This document shows positions 23,899 to 32,883 of a DNA stretch of 64,000 nt, piece after piece. Source of the DNA: Hydrogenophaga sp040372165 (GTDB lineage: Bacteria; Pseudomonadota; Gammaproteobacteria; Burkholderiales; Burkholderiaceae_C); NCBI RefSeq assembly GCF_040372165.1, contig NZ_BAABWG010000004.1:434001-498000 (forward strand). Direction: 5' to 3'. Position numbers and translations under genes: made by a program. Below the pieces are notes generated by a model. That model was not told the DNA's origin and did not search any database. It saw nothing but the letters and a program-made list of their open reading frames with translations. How positions within the stretch are numbered: position 1 is the first letter of the stretch; the number at the start of each line of letters is the position of its first letter.

Positions 23899-24524
23899 TT
23901 CGCGTCATTCTTTGCGACGACCACGCTGTTGTGCGCCGCGGTATCCGGGACACCATTGCCGAGGCGGTTGACATCCAGGTGGTGGGTGAGGCCGGCAGCT
24001 ATCCGGAACTCAGGGAGCTGCTGCGCAATACCACCTGTGATGTGCTGGTGCTCGACCTGAACATGCCGGGCCGGGGCGGGCTCGAAGTCTTGTCCACCTT
24101 GCGGGAAGAGGGCTCCGAGATCAAGACCCTGGTGGTGTCCATGTACCCGGAGGACCAATATGCCATTCGTTGCCTGAGGGCAGGCGCCCGTGGCTATCTG
24201 AACAAGGCGGGGGAGCCGGCCGAGCTGGTGGGAGCGATTCGGACGGTGATGGATGGGCGCAAGTATGTGACGCCCGAGGTCGCGCAGATGCTGGTGGACA
24301 ACCTCAATGCCCCCGAGTCCGAAGAGCTGCATGCCAGCCTGTCCGAGCGCGAGCTGCAGACACTGCAGAAGATTGCATCGGGCAAGAAGCTCTCTGACAT
24401 TGCAGAAGAACTGATGCTCAGCCCCAAGACGGTGAGCGTCTATCGGGCGCGCGTGCTGGAGAAGCTTCACCTGAGCAACAACGCCGAACTGACCGTCTAC
24501 GCCATTCGCAACGGACTGGTCTGA
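23895..24524 (+). CDS. NarL/FixJ-family response regulator
   Basis: 209 residues. Receiver domain with DD at 8-9, phospho-acceptor D54 in VLVLDLNMPGRGG, Ser in LVVSMYPE in place of the usual Thr, and Lys in YLNKAGEP. The C-terminal LuxR-type helix-turn-helix reads LSERELQTLQKIASGKKLSDIAEELMLSPKTVSVYRARVLEKL. Translation is coupled to the REC-kinase gene by an ATGA overlap, so it is the expected phosphate acceptor of that kinase. Confidence 0.94.
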   Translation: MIRVILCDDHAVVRRGIRDTIAEAVDIQVVGEAGSYPELRELLRNTTCDVLVLDLNMPGRGGLEVLSTLREEGSEIKTLVVSMYPEDQYAIRCLRAGARGYLNKAGEPAELVGAIRTVMDGRKYVTPEVAQMLVDNLNAPESEELHASLSERELQTLQKIASGKKLSDIAEELMLSPKTVSVYRARVLEKLHLSNNAELTVYAIRNGLV

Positions 24525-24580
24525 ACCTGGCGCCAGAACATAAAACCCATAGCGGCTGAGCCGAGAGCAGGGGGAGGCAG

Positions 24581-25276
24581 ATGAAGTGTCAAACAATGCC
24601 ATTGCGCCAGATGCGCAGGCTTCTCGCACTGGCGCTTGTGCCGGCTGTCTTGAGCGCCGTCAATCCGGTAGGCGCCACCAGTGCCACACCGGCGGCCAAG
24701 GCGCAGAAGATGGCCACCATGGTCATGCCCATCTACCACCAGCTGGTCGCATTCAGGGCGCCCCTGACGTTTCAGGTGGTCCACAGCAATGACAACGGGC
24801 AGTCGTTCATCCAGGAGGCCATTCCACGCGGCGAGTCGCTGGACAACTGGAGCCAGATGATCACCGTCACGGGCGCCAAAGGTATGGCCACCCAGCCGCG
24901 AGCCACCCCGAGGCTGTTGGCGGAGATGATCGCTGGCGGCTACCAGAAGGCCTGCCCTTCGACGTTTCGGGCCACCAAGGTCAACGAAGGCAAGCTGACG
25001 GGCGGCGATGCATTCACCGTGCTGGTAGGGTGCGGAGAAGTTCGATCGGGCGCGAAACCTGTGAGCGAAGTGGCGCTGATCACTACCATCAAGGGCGAGC
25101 AGGACATGTACACCGTGCAGTGGTCCCAGCGCGGCCCGACGACCACGGCCGACAAACTGTTCGAGCAAGCCAACTGGTTGCAGCGCCTCTCGGCCCTGAT
25201 GCCGATCAAGGTGTGCCAGCGCATTCCGAATGAGCCTGCACCTTACCCCAGCTGCACCGGCTTCTCGACCCGATAA
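24581..25276 (+). CDS. Secreted protein of unknown function
   Basis: 231 residues with GGGAGG upstream of the ATG. A signal peptide is evident (MRRLLALALVPAVLSAVNPVGATSA). The mature part has four cysteines (KACPSTF, VLVGCGE, KVCQRI, YPSCTGF) that could form two disulfides, and strands such as FTVLVGCGEVRSGAKPVSEVALITTIKG. No family is recognised. It lies 56 bases after the response regulator gene and 14 before the DUF2007 gene, so it may belong to the same transcript. Confidence 0.75.
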   Translation: MKCQTMPLRQMRRLLALALVPAVLSAVNPVGATSATPAAKAQKMATMVMPIYHQLVAFRAPLTFQVVHSNDNGQSFIQEAIPRGESLDNWSQMITVTGAKGMATQPRATPRLLAEMIAGGYQKACPSTFRATKVNEGKLTGGDAFTVLVGCGEVRSGAKPVSEVALITTIKGEQDMYTVQWSQRGPTTTADKLFEQANWLQRLSALMPIKVCQRIPNEPAPYPSCTGFSTR

Positions 25277-25290
25277 ATCAGGAGCCAGGC

Positions 25291-26088
25291 ATGCAAATCG
25301 TTTACCAGGCCGCCAACTCGCTGGAAGCGCATGTGGTCAAGGATGTGTTGCGTCAGCAGGGGATCTCGTCAGTGGTGCTGGGCGAACACCTGCAAGGGGC
25401 CATGGGAGAGCTGCCCGCGGCCAACCTTGTCAGGGTAGAAGTGGACGACCAGGAGGTCGACCGCGCGCGTGAGCTGATCAGCGAGTGGGAAGCTGCGTCA
25501 CCTCAAGATGATGGGAGCAGCCTCCAGAGCCGGAATGCGAGCGCCGGGCGATCAGGGTCGTGGCTCTCCCTGGGTCTGGCCTGCGGCCTTGGCATCGCTG
25601 TGGGGCTGGTGCTGCCTTTCCCGGATACCACCCATAGCAGCGTCGCAATCCATTCGAACGGGTTGCCAGAAGTGCAGTGGACGTATGACCATCGGGGCGA
25701 ACCGGTGCGTTACCAGCAGGACCGAAACCGTGATGGGAAAGTCGACGTCGACGTGCAGTACGCAAACGGGGGTGCAGATGCCACAGAGTTGTTCGACAAC
25801 GACTTTGATGGTGTTTTCGAGACGACATCTTCAATTGAAGCCCATCGGCCGGTGCTGACAGCTGTCGACACCAACGGAGACAAGGTGGTCGACATGGAGA
25901 TGCAGTTTGTTCATGGCGTCATGCACAGCATGCGTTACCTCGATCAGCAGACCGGGCATCCGTATCGCGTGGAGTACTTTCAGCTCGACAAACTGATCCG
26001 CACAGAACTGGACCACGAGGCCGATGGCACCATCGACGAAGTCGTCAAATACGACGGGCAGCTCAGGCCCTTGGCCAGGGAACGTTAG
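25291..26088 (+). CDS. DUF2007 membrane protein with calcium-loop-like repeats
   Basis: 265 residues. The N-terminal 65 residues match DUF2007 (MQIVYQAANSLEAHVVKDVLRQQGISSVVLGEHLQGAMGELP, then VRVEVDDQEVDRARELISEWE). A linker and one membrane segment (about residues 91-112) follow. The C-terminal half holds four loops of the DxDxDG/EF-hand type: DRNRDGKVD, DNDFDGVFE, DTNGDKVVD and DHEADGTID. Such repeats usually bind calcium, and this part would be periplasmic if the N-terminal domain is cytosolic. The stop overlaps the fliR stop on the other strand by 3 bases. Confidence 0.78.
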   Translation: MQIVYQAANSLEAHVVKDVLRQQGISSVVLGEHLQGAMGELPAANLVRVEVDDQEVDRARELISEWEAASPQDDGSSLQSRNASAGRSGSWLSLGLACGLGIAVGLVLPFPDTTHSSVAIHSNGLPEVQWTYDHRGEPVRYQQDRNRDGKVDVDVQYANGGADATELFDNDFDGVFETTSSIEAHRPVLTAVDTNGDKVVDMEMQFVHGVMHSMRYLDQQTGHPYRVEYFQLDKLIRTELDHEADGTIDEVVKYDGQLRPLARER

Positions 26089-26852
26089 CTTCCCAGGAAC
26101 AGGTCTGTCGCGACCTTGAGCAGGCCGACAATGGGCCTGTCCAGCATGGGAACCGTGAAGGCAATGCCCAGCAAGCCAGCGGAGAGGGTGAGCGGGAAGC
26201 CGATGGCAAAGGCGTTCATCTGAGGCGCAATGCGAGAGATGAAGCCCAGCACGATGTTGATGAACAGCAGCATGCCGATCATGGGCAGCGCTATCCACAA
26301 GCCGTAGCGAAACACCACGGTGCCGAGTTCGTGCATCTGCAGACGTGCCAGCGAATCAAAGGCGCTGCCGTCGACCGGGAAGGTCTGGAAGCTCGAGGCC
26401 ACCACATGCAACACCATCAGGTGACCGTTCATCACGATGAACAGAAGCATGGTGGTGTTGCCAAAAAACCGGCCGACGGCGCTGGTCTGTGAGTTGGTGG
26501 TGGGATCGAAAAAGCCTGCATAGTTCAAGCCCATCTGCAGGCCGATGATCTCGCCCGCGAGTTCCACCGCAGAGAAGACGATGCGCACGGCCAGGCCAAT
26601 GGCCACGCCCACCACGACTTGCTGCAGAACCACGGCAAAGGCCCGCGAGTCATTGAGTGCAATGGTCGGCTGGTCGCCGAGGAATGCCTGTGCACACAAA
26701 GCGACCAGAAAGGCCAGCGCCACGCGGGTGCGCATGGGGACTGAGCGGGCAGAAAAGATGGGCGCGCTGGAGAACACGGCCAGCACGCGCAAGAAAGGCC
26801 AGAATATGGGCGATACCCAGGCCATGATTTGCGCTTCGGTGAAGGTCAGCAC
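26085..26852 (-). CDS. fliR: Flagellar export gate protein FliR
   Basis: 255 residues, the usual FliR length, with six hydrophobic segments. Family marks are SPIFWPFLRVLAVFSSAPIFSARSVPMRTRVALAFLVAL at the N-terminus, VGLAVRIVFSAVELAGEIIGLQMGL and GFFDPTTNSQTSAVGRFFG. FliR joins FliP and FliQ in the core of the type III export channel at the base of the flagellum. It is the last gene of the fliF-to-fliR minus-strand run, 37 bases after fliQ, and ends in an overlap with the convergent DUF2007 gene. Confidence 0.96.
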   Translation of the reverse strand: MLTFTEAQIMAWVSPIFWPFLRVLAVFSSAPIFSARSVPMRTRVALAFLVALCAQAFLGDQPTIALNDSRAFAVVLQQVVVGVAIGLAVRIVFSAVELAGEIIGLQMGLNYAGFFDPTTNSQTSAVGRFFGNTTMLLFIVMNGHLMVLHVVASSFQTFPVDGSAFDSLARLQMHELGTVVFRYGLWIALPMIGMLLFINIVLGFISRIAPQMNAFAIGFPLTLSAGLLGIAFTVPMLDRPIVGLLKVATDLFLGS

Positions 26853-26889
26853 GGGTGCCGCTTCCAGTCTGCCTTTTGGACTTTCTGGC

Positions 26890-27159
26890 TCAGACTGCGT
26901 GTTGCGGGATGGCCAGGATGGTGGAGCGGATGAACTCGACCATGGTGGTCAGCATCCACGGACCTGCCAGCGCAAACACGGCAATCGCTGCCACCAGCTT
27001 GGGCACAAACGAGAGCGTGGCTTCGTGAATCTGCGTGATGGCCTGAAACAGGCTGATCAGCAGACCCACGCCAAGCACCGTGGCGAGAATGGGGGCAGCG
27101 ACCGTGAGTATGAGAAACAGGGCGTTTTGCCCCATGGTCAGTACAGCTTGCGGATCCAT
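26890..27159 (-). CDS. fliQ: Flagellar export gate protein FliQ
   Basis: 89 residues, two membrane helices. The sequence VLTMGQNALFLILTVAAPILATVLGVGLLISLFQAITQIHEATLSFVPKL is the typical FliQ pattern. It forms the export channel with FliP and FliR. Located 30 bases after fliP in the same operon. Confidence 0.96.
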   Translation of the reverse strand: MDPQAVLTMGQNALFLILTVAAPILATVLGVGLLISLFQAITQIHEATLSFVPKLVAAIAVFALAGPWMLTTMVEFIRSTILAIPQHAV

Positions 27160-27189
27160 GTGGGTTGCACTCCTGAAGTGATGGCGTCG

Positions 27190-28011
27190 CTAAGAGGTGA
27201 CAAAGCTGGCTGCCAGCGAGCCGATAAGCAGGTTCCATCCGTCGGCCAGCACAAAGAGCATGAGCTTGAATGGCAAGGCCACCAGAACCGGCGATAGCAT
27301 CATCATGCCCAGTGACATGAGCACGCTGGCCACGACCATGTCGATCACCAGAAACGGAATGAAGATCATGAACCCGATCTGGAACGCTGTCTTGAGCTCG
27401 CTGGTCACGAAGGCTGGTACCAACACGCGAAACGGGGCTTCTTCCGCAGTCACGTTCTCAGGTAGCTGGGCCAGGCGGGCGAACAGCTCGAAGTCGGATT
27501 GCCGCGTCTGCTTGAGCATGAAGCCGCGCACGGGTCCTTGTGCGCGATCGAGCGCGACGTCAAAGCTGATCTGGTTTTGCGTATAGGGTTCGTAGGCATC
27601 GGTGTAGACTTTGTCGAGCGTCGGACCCATGACAAAGAAGGTCAGGAACAGGGACAGCCCGACGATCACCTGGTTGGGCGGTGCGGCCTGCGTGCCCAAA
27701 GCCTGACGAATCAGGGAAAGGACGATGACAATGCGGGTGAAGCCAGTCATCAGCAGCAGAATGGCCGGCAGGAAGGACAGTGCCGTGAAGAACAGCAGTG
27801 TCTGGATGGGCACCGAGTATGAGGTTCCTTGCGGGCCTTCGCCCACCACGAGTGGCAGTGTGGCGCCTGGGCCGATGGGTGGGTTGCCTGTGGTGCCTTG
27901 TGCATGCGCTGTGCCGGCCAGCATGCAGCCCAGCATCAGCAGCATGAGCGCGTACAGGACCGCTTTCACTCTGAGGCCGCCGGCACCCGTTGCAATGCGT
28001 TCAGCTGGCAT
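27190..28011 (-). CDS. fliP: Flagellar export gate protein FliP
   Basis: 273 residues with an N-terminal cleavable signal (VLYALMLLMLGCMLAGTAHAQ), as in FliP of E. coli. Core signatures are LLFFTALSFLPAILLLMTGFTRIVIVLSLIRQALGTQ, PPNQVIVGLSLFLTFFVMGP and FLVIDMVVASVLMSLGMMMLSP. FliP builds the pentameric core of the export gate. Its start overlaps the fliO 3' end by 11 bases. Confidence 0.97.
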   Translation of the reverse strand: MPAERIATGAGGLRVKAVLYALMLLMLGCMLAGTAHAQGTTGNPPIGPGATLPLVVGEGPQGTSYSVPIQTLLFFTALSFLPAILLLMTGFTRIVIVLSLIRQALGTQAAPPNQVIVGLSLFLTFFVMGPTLDKVYTDAYEPYTQNQISFDVALDRAQGPVRGFMLKQTRQSDFELFARLAQLPENVTAEEAPFRVLVPAFVTSELKTAFQIGFMIFIPFLVIDMVVASVLMSLGMMMLSPVLVALPFKLMLFVLADGWNLLIGSLAASFVTS

Positions 28012-28393
28012 CTTGCTTGCCCCCTTTGAGGTCGGCCAGCTTGCGTGCGAATGCGCCAGTCACTGATGCATCTGCCTCGGCAGCGGTGCCGGATTCCGTG
28101 GCCGAGCCACCATCCGCAGTCGGTATGCCCAGGTCTGCCATTGGCATCTGATGCAAGAGCTGGATGCCGCCGGGCGCCACGCCGAGCACCAGGCAGGTAC
28201 TGTTCTCGCCGCTGCCCACCTGCACGGACACCAGTCGCTGCTGGGGACCGAGAGAGACGCCATTCATCACTGTGAGCGCAGGTCCCTGCTTGCTTCGCAG
28301 ACCCGGGAGGTTGCGTCGATAGCGTTGCAGCACAACGGCCACAACCACCATGACGACCAACAGGAACAGTGCGGGCAGGGCGTTTTGAAGCAT
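28001..28393 (-). CDS. fliO: Flagellar assembly protein FliO
   Basis: 130 residues: a single N-terminal membrane helix (LPALFLLVVMVVVAVVLQRYRR), then the FliO domain with SLGPQQRLVSVQVGSGENSTCLVLGVAPGGIQLLHQM. FliO is a scaffold that helps FliP pentamers form. The gene lies 5 bases after fliN and overlaps fliP. FliO is poorly conserved, so the order of genes supports the name. Confidence 0.9.
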   Translation of the reverse strand: MLQNALPALFLLVVMVVVAVVLQRYRRNLPGLRSKQGPALTVMNGVSLGPQQRLVSVQVGSGENSTCLVLGVAPGGIQLLHQMPMADLGIPTADGGSATESGTAAEADASVTGAFARKLADLKGGKQDAS

Positions 28394-28398
28394 GTGGT

Positions 28399-28893
28399 TC
28401 AGCTTCCTTTGGAGATGCGGCGCATGCGCTCGGACGGGGTGACGATGTCGGTCAGCCGGATGCCAAACTTGTCGTTGACCACGACCACCTCACCCTGGGC
28501 GATCAGATAGCCATTGATGAGGACGTCCATGGGCTCGCCCGCCAGTGCGTCGAGTTCGACGATGGACCCCTGTGCAAGCTGGAGGATGTACTTGATGGGT
28601 ACCTTGGTCCGGCCCAGCTCCACGGAGAGCTGCACCGGAATGTCCATCACCATCTGGATGTCATTGAGCGCTGCGTTGGCCTGCTGGGGTGATGTCGGCG
28701 ATGTGACGGTTTCAAAGGCCGGCGCGCCGTCCTCATCCACAGTGACGTTGGTGGCCTGCTCTTCCAGCGCCTGCGCCCAGTCATCGGCCATCGCCTCTTC
28801 GGCAGACTTGTCGCCCTGAGGTTCGGCAGCGGCGGCAAATGCGGCGTCGACGTCGGTCTCGGCTTCAGTGTTTTCAGGGGTATCAGTTGACAT
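28399..28893 (-). CDS. fliN: Flagellar motor switch protein FliN
   Basis: 164 residues: an acidic, Ala-rich N-terminal half (about 1-75) and the conserved C-terminal SpoA domain, MDIPVQLSVELGRTKVPIKYILQLAQGSIVELDALAGEPMDVLINGYLIAQGEVVVVNDKFGIRLTDI. FliN forms the lower C-ring and docks FliH. The start overlaps the fliM 3' end by 11 bases. Confidence 0.96.
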   Translation of the reverse strand: MSTDTPENTEAETDVDAAFAAAAEPQGDKSAEEAMADDWAQALEEQATNVTVDEDGAPAFETVTSPTSPQQANAALNDIQMVMDIPVQLSVELGRTKVPIKYILQLAQGSIVELDALAGEPMDVLINGYLIAQGEVVVVNDKFGIRLTDIVTPSERMRRISKGS

Positions 28894-29887
28894 AGTTGTC
28901 TCCCAACCAGTTCATTTCCGCGCCTCGCAGCTTTCGCTCGACGCGCAGTGCGTATTTGCCTTTGTGAGTGCCGTACTGGCACTCGAAGAGGGGAACACCT
29001 TCGACCTTGGCTTCGATGGTGGGGGAACGATCCAGCTCGATGAAGTCGCCGACCTGCATGGCCAGCAGTTGCTCCACCGTGGCTTCCGTCTGGGCCAGTT
29101 CTGCGACGATGTTGAGCTCGGCCGCCTGAATCTCGTTGCTGAGCAGTCGCACCCAGCGTCGGTCGACTTCCATGGCGTCGCCCTGGACGGTGGAATACAG
29201 CACGTCACGGATCGGCTCCAGGGTGGCGTAGGGGATGACGATGTGCAATGAGCCGGTGAGGTCGCCAATTTCGAGGGTGAAGGACGAGGACACCACGATC
29301 TCACCCGAAGTGGCTACCGTGGCGAACTGGGGCTGCATCTCGGAGCGCTGATAGTCGAGCTCCAGAGGATAGATGCCCGTCCAGGCTTTCTTGTATTCCT
29401 CCGAGATGACTTCCACCAGGCGCATGATCACGCGCTGCTCCGTCGGGGAGAAATCGCGGCCTTCGATGCGGGTCTGGTACTTGCCGTTGCCGCCGAACAG
29501 GCTGTCGATCACACCAAAGAGCAAGGTGGGTTCACACACCACCAGACCATTGCCGCGCAGGGGCCGCACGGCCATGATGTTGAGGTTGGTGGGGACCACC
29601 AGTTCACGCAGGAAGGCACTGTACTTCTGGACCTTGGCCGGCGTGGTGGATATCTCCGGACTCTTGCGGATCATCTTGAACAGGCCGAGGCGCAGATTGC
29701 GGGAGAAACGCTCATTGACGATCTCCATCGTGGGCATGCGCCCGCGAACAATCCGCTCCTGGTTAGACAGGTTGTAGTCGCGGACGCCGCCGGTCGGCGC
29801 TGCCTCTTCCTTGGGTGCCTGGCTTTCGCCTGTCACGCCTTCAAGGAGCGCGTCGACTTCTTCCTGTGAGAGAAACGACTCGGCCAT
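28883..29887 (-). CDS. fliM: Flagellar motor switch protein FliM
   Basis: 334 residues. The N-terminal peptide LSQEEVDALLEGVTGE is the CheY-P binding site. The middle domain holds NQERIVRGRMPTMEIVNERFSRNLRLGLF and the GGNGKYQTRIEGRDFSPTE stretch with the conserved GG..., and the C-terminal SpoA domain ends the protein. FliM sets the rotation direction when CheY-P binds. It lies 29 bases after fliL. Confidence 0.97.
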   Translation of the reverse strand: MAESFLSQEEVDALLEGVTGESQAPKEEAAPTGGVRDYNLSNQERIVRGRMPTMEIVNERFSRNLRLGLFKMIRKSPEISTTPAKVQKYSAFLRELVVPTNLNIMAVRPLRGNGLVVCEPTLLFGVIDSLFGGNGKYQTRIEGRDFSPTEQRVIMRLVEVISEEYKKAWTGIYPLELDYQRSEMQPQFATVATSGEIVVSSSFTLEIGDLTGSLHIVIPYATLEPIRDVLYSTVQGDAMEVDRRWVRLLSNEIQAAELNIVAELAQTEATVEQLLAMQVGDFIELDRSPTIEAKVEGVPLFECQYGTHKGKYALRVERKLRGAEMNWLGDNYVN

Positions 29888-29916
29888 GCTGTACTCTCTG
29901 TGAGATGCCTGCGGGG

Positions 29917-30504
29917 TTACTGGATGATGAAGCTTGAGAAGAGGACTTCCTGCACCGGATTGGGTGGGGCACGGCGACGCTTGCGGCGCTTGTGGCGGTC
30001 AGCTTCCTCAGCTCCTTCGGGCTCTTCTACCTGGTAGCCCATGACGTGAGCGATCTCGGCAATGATGTCTCTGGCCAGTTTTTCCTTGCCTTCGATGCCC
30101 AGCATTTGCTCGGAAGTGCGCTGTGAAATGATCAGCAGAATGCCATTGCGGATGGTTGGCATGTAGACCTTGATGGCCTCTTCCGTGGCTGCATCTTGCA
30201 GCTGAAGCGTGATGCCCAGCTGGGCGTATCGGTTTCCGCCCGGGTCGGCGAGGTTCACCACCATGCTTTCGAGGGGAAGAAACGTCGGTGGCGTGCCAGG
30301 ATCGGGTGCTTCGTAGTGCACCTCTTCCTCTTCCGCCTCATGATCACCTTCTTCGGTGGTATTGGCCTTGATCATGTACAGGGCACCACCCCCGGCCACA
30401 AGGCCGAGCAGCAGCACGACGCCCAGAATGATGAAGAGCATCTTCTTGCTCTTCTTGGGCTTTGCCGCCGAAGCATCGGCGGTGGCAGCAGCAGCGTCAG
30501 ACAT
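29917..30504 (-). CDS. fliL: Flagellar basal body-associated protein FliL
   Basis: 195 residues: a short Ala/Lys-rich cytosolic start, one membrane helix (MLFIILGVVLLLGLVAGGGALYMI), an acidic stretch, then the periplasmic FliL domain (FLPLESMVVNLADPGGNRYAQLGITLQL, ... LLIISQRTSEQMLGIEGKEKLARDI). FliL surrounds the stator units and supports torque. It begins the fliLMNOPQR segment; 244 bases without a gene separate it from fliK, so it may have its own promoter there, though I could not identify one. Confidence 0.94.
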   Translation of the reverse strand: MSDAAAATADASAAKPKKSKKMLFIILGVVLLLGLVAGGGALYMIKANTTEEGDHEAEEEEVHYEAPDPGTPPTFLPLESMVVNLADPGGNRYAQLGITLQLQDAATEEAIKVYMPTIRNGILLIISQRTSEQMLGIEGKEKLARDIIAEIAHVMGYQVEEPEGAEEADRHKRRKRRRAPPNPVQEVLFSSFIIQ

Positions 30505-30748
30505 GGTTTTCCTCCAGGTGGTCTTGCCGTGGTGATTCGGCAGGTGTTGAAGGAATTATTCGATGGCAGTCGAAGCGGTGTAGGGCAGAAAAGCGCCGGA
30601 AAACCCCCTTATTCCGACGCCCAGACGCCCGTTTTGGCCCGAACCCGAAGCGGGCCGTGACTTTTCGGACGATGCGCTTTGTTTCGGATGCCTCATCTCG
30701 CAAAGCCCACGGCGCGTCCGGTGCAGGTGATGCAGAGGGTCTTTCAGA

Positions 30749-32419
30749 TCACACGAACAGGTCCAGTGGCTCGCTGCCGTCGCTTCGGCGCTGCACCGGT
30801 CTGGCCGTTTGGGGCGCCACTGCCTCTGCTTCGCCGTGGCGATCTCCGGAGCGGTGGGCGCTGCCGTTCTGGCTGCTGCCTGGCTGCCCGTTGCCTTGCT
30901 GGGATGCCTGGCTGCCGTCCTGGTGCTGACCGCTGACAGAGACATCCGAGAGCTGGATGCCGCTGCGACCGAGCATGTCCTGCAGGGATTCGTTGGCGTT
31001 TTGCTCAAGGCTGGCACGCGCTTCCGCGTTGTCGGTGCGGAACGACACTTGAGCTTCCTGGCCGTTCATGCGCAACTGGATGTCAATGGCGTCGGAGGCG
31101 GAGTCGCCCACCCGCAAAGTGGCCTGGCGCACCTGGTTCGCGCCCCATCGACCCAGTTCGGGGGATATTTCTTCCTCGGCATCGGCGGTGGCCAGCGGGT
31201 CCTGTGCTTCTGGCAGCTTGTCGGCAGAGTTGTAGGCGTCGGATTCTGTGCTTTCTGCAGCCGAATCCGGGAGCTGGCTGGCAAGATGCTCAGGTAGCGC
31301 GGCGGGCCTTTGATCGCCCTGGCGGGCAGATGACTGTCCGCCTGTCTGCGTGTCGGCCGCCGGTCTGACGATGTCTGCCGCTTCCTGCTCGACCATGCGC
31401 GTGGCACTTTCACCGGCCGCAGGTGATGCAGCGGTGCCGGGCTCTGCGCCGCGGGCTGCAAATCCATTGAGGCGACCTGAGCTGGCGGCAGCCACATTGC
31501 CAGGTGTGAGGCTGGTTGTGCTGCGCCAGGATTGGGTCGTGACCGATACCTGTGCGTTGGCAGGTGCGTGAGCCTTGAGCCTGGCAGCCTGCTTTTGCTG
31601 TGCTGAGACACCCTGGGCTGGCGGCGCTGCTTTGCCTGCTTCGGCTCCAGCTTCCGCGCCGGCGGCTTCTGAGCCCGGTGCTGGCGCAACGCCGGCCTCA
31701 AGACCGTTGGTGTTGGTCACGGCACTCTGCCCGGAAGCGACCGCCTGTGTGGACGCTGCCGCCGAGGTCTGGCTGGCTTGCATGGCCGTTGCGCCATGTG
31801 GGGGCAAATCCATCCGCTGTCCGGGCGCGGTGGTCTGCATGCCCAGGGCTCGGGTGTCGATGCCCGGTTTTGAACTTCTGCTCGCCGTTGACTCGGTAGC
31901 GAGCGGGGTGACATCAGGCTGCGCCTTTGCCGTGCCTTCGCCTTCCGTGCGCATGGCACTGACTTGGGGCAGTGCCTCCTGGCTGGCATCGGCCAGAGCT
32001 TTTCCAGGTGCGGCCTGGAGCAGGTCTTCTTTGCCGGTGACTGGCTGTGACAGTTGGCTGAGGACCTGCCGGCTGGCCGCCAGCTCGTGGGAGCCTGGAG
32101 TCTTCACGGCAGCGGGCGACAAAGGCCATCCGCTCATCACGGCAGCCGCAATCCCGGAAGGGCTGCCCGTCGGGAGAGGCGTTGCATCGTCGGGAGCGGC
32201 CGTCAGTGAAGGCGGTGCATCCATATCGCCCTGGGCTTCATCGTCCGGAGCGGAGAGTGTCAAGGCCGCATCATCGCCGTCGTGCGTTGCGCTGAGCAGT
32301 GACAGCAGGTTGGAGAAGACATCACCAGGTGTGTCCTGGCCTGTGACGTGTCCATGGGTGCGATGGCCTGCTGCAGCAGCGGCGCTGGTCGCTTGGGTGG
32401 CACTGCTGGCGGTACTCAT
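30749..32419 (-). CDS. fliK: Flagellar hook-length control protein FliK
   Basis: 556 residues. Most of it is a low-complexity Ala/Ser/Gln/Pro ruler region. The conserved Flg_hook domain is at the C-terminus (about 420-500): LGRWGANQVRQATLRVGDSASDAIDIQLRMNGQEAQVSFRTDNAEARASLEQN, then LQDMLGRSGIQLSDVSVSGQ. FliK measures the hook and switches export specificity through FlhB. Its first codon overlaps the fliJ stop (ATGA). The long ruler agrees with a hook of normal or greater length, but that is not a measurement. Confidence 0.93.
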   Translation of the reverse strand: MSTASSATQATSAAAAAGHRTHGHVTGQDTPGDVFSNLLSLLSATHDGDDAALTLSAPDDEAQGDMDAPPSLTAAPDDATPLPTGSPSGIAAAVMSGWPLSPAAVKTPGSHELAASRQVLSQLSQPVTGKEDLLQAAPGKALADASQEALPQVSAMRTEGEGTAKAQPDVTPLATESTASRSSKPGIDTRALGMQTTAPGQRMDLPPHGATAMQASQTSAAASTQAVASGQSAVTNTNGLEAGVAPAPGSEAAGAEAGAEAGKAAPPAQGVSAQQKQAARLKAHAPANAQVSVTTQSWRSTTSLTPGNVAAASSGRLNGFAARGAEPGTAASPAAGESATRMVEQEAADIVRPAADTQTGGQSSARQGDQRPAALPEHLASQLPDSAAESTESDAYNSADKLPEAQDPLATADAEEEISPELGRWGANQVRQATLRVGDSASDAIDIQLRMNGQEAQVSFRTDNAEARASLEQNANESLQDMLGRSGIQLSDVSVSGQHQDGSQASQQGNGQPGSSQNGSAHRSGDRHGEAEAVAPQTARPVQRRSDGSEPLDLFV

Positions 32420-32883
32420 GGGCGTGCTCCTTCACTGTTGGCGCGCATTTGACGAAGGTAGACGTTCATGGCCATTTCGTCGGTGTCTTTCTGCTCGCGC
32501 TTGCGGCGCGAGAGCTCCTGTGCCGAGAGCTGGCGTTCGACATATTTTTTGAGTCCGGCCACGTCACGCTCTGCCGCATGCACCGCGATCTGGCAACGGT
32601 CAATCTGGGCTTGCTTGTTGCCGATGACGCTGCGCTGGAACTCCACGGCATGGCGAATCTTGTCCATGAAGTGTCGGTGGTGGTGCAGCAGGGATGCATC
32701 GAGCTGGACGCCGGTGCGTCCGGCCCAGCGTTGCTGTGCTTCGGCCGAGTAGCTCTCGAGCTGGTCCAGCTGGGCCTGTGCCATGGCCATTTCCCGCTGT
32801 TGCTGTGCCAGTGCGCTCAAGGCGGCATCACGTCGCTTTTCAGCCAGATCGACGACCTTGTTCAGGCTGGTCATGGATGTCAT
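32416..32883 (-). CDS. fliJ: Flagellar export chaperone FliJ
   Basis: 155 residues, nearly all coiled-coil (KVVDLAEKRRDAALSALAQQQREMAMAQAQLDQLESY, ... RKREQKDTDEMAMNVYLRQM). FliJ is the gamma-subunit-like stalk of the FliI ATPase ring. ATGA overlaps on both sides (with fliI upstream and fliK downstream) show tight translational coupling. Confidence 0.93.
   Translation of the reverse strand: MTSMTSLNKVVDLAEKRRDAALSALAQQQREMAMAQAQLDQLESYSAEAQQRWAGRTGVQLDASLLHHHRHFMDKIRHAVEFQRSVIGNKQAQIDRCQIAVHAAERDVAGLKKYVERQLSAQELSRRKREQKDTDEMAMNVYLRQMRANSEGARP

Noticed and set aside
30505..30748. Possible small gene between fliK and fliL
   Set aside because: The frames are short, Arg/Pro-rich and without motifs or ribosome sites; the 244 bases more likely carry a promoter, which I could not identify.
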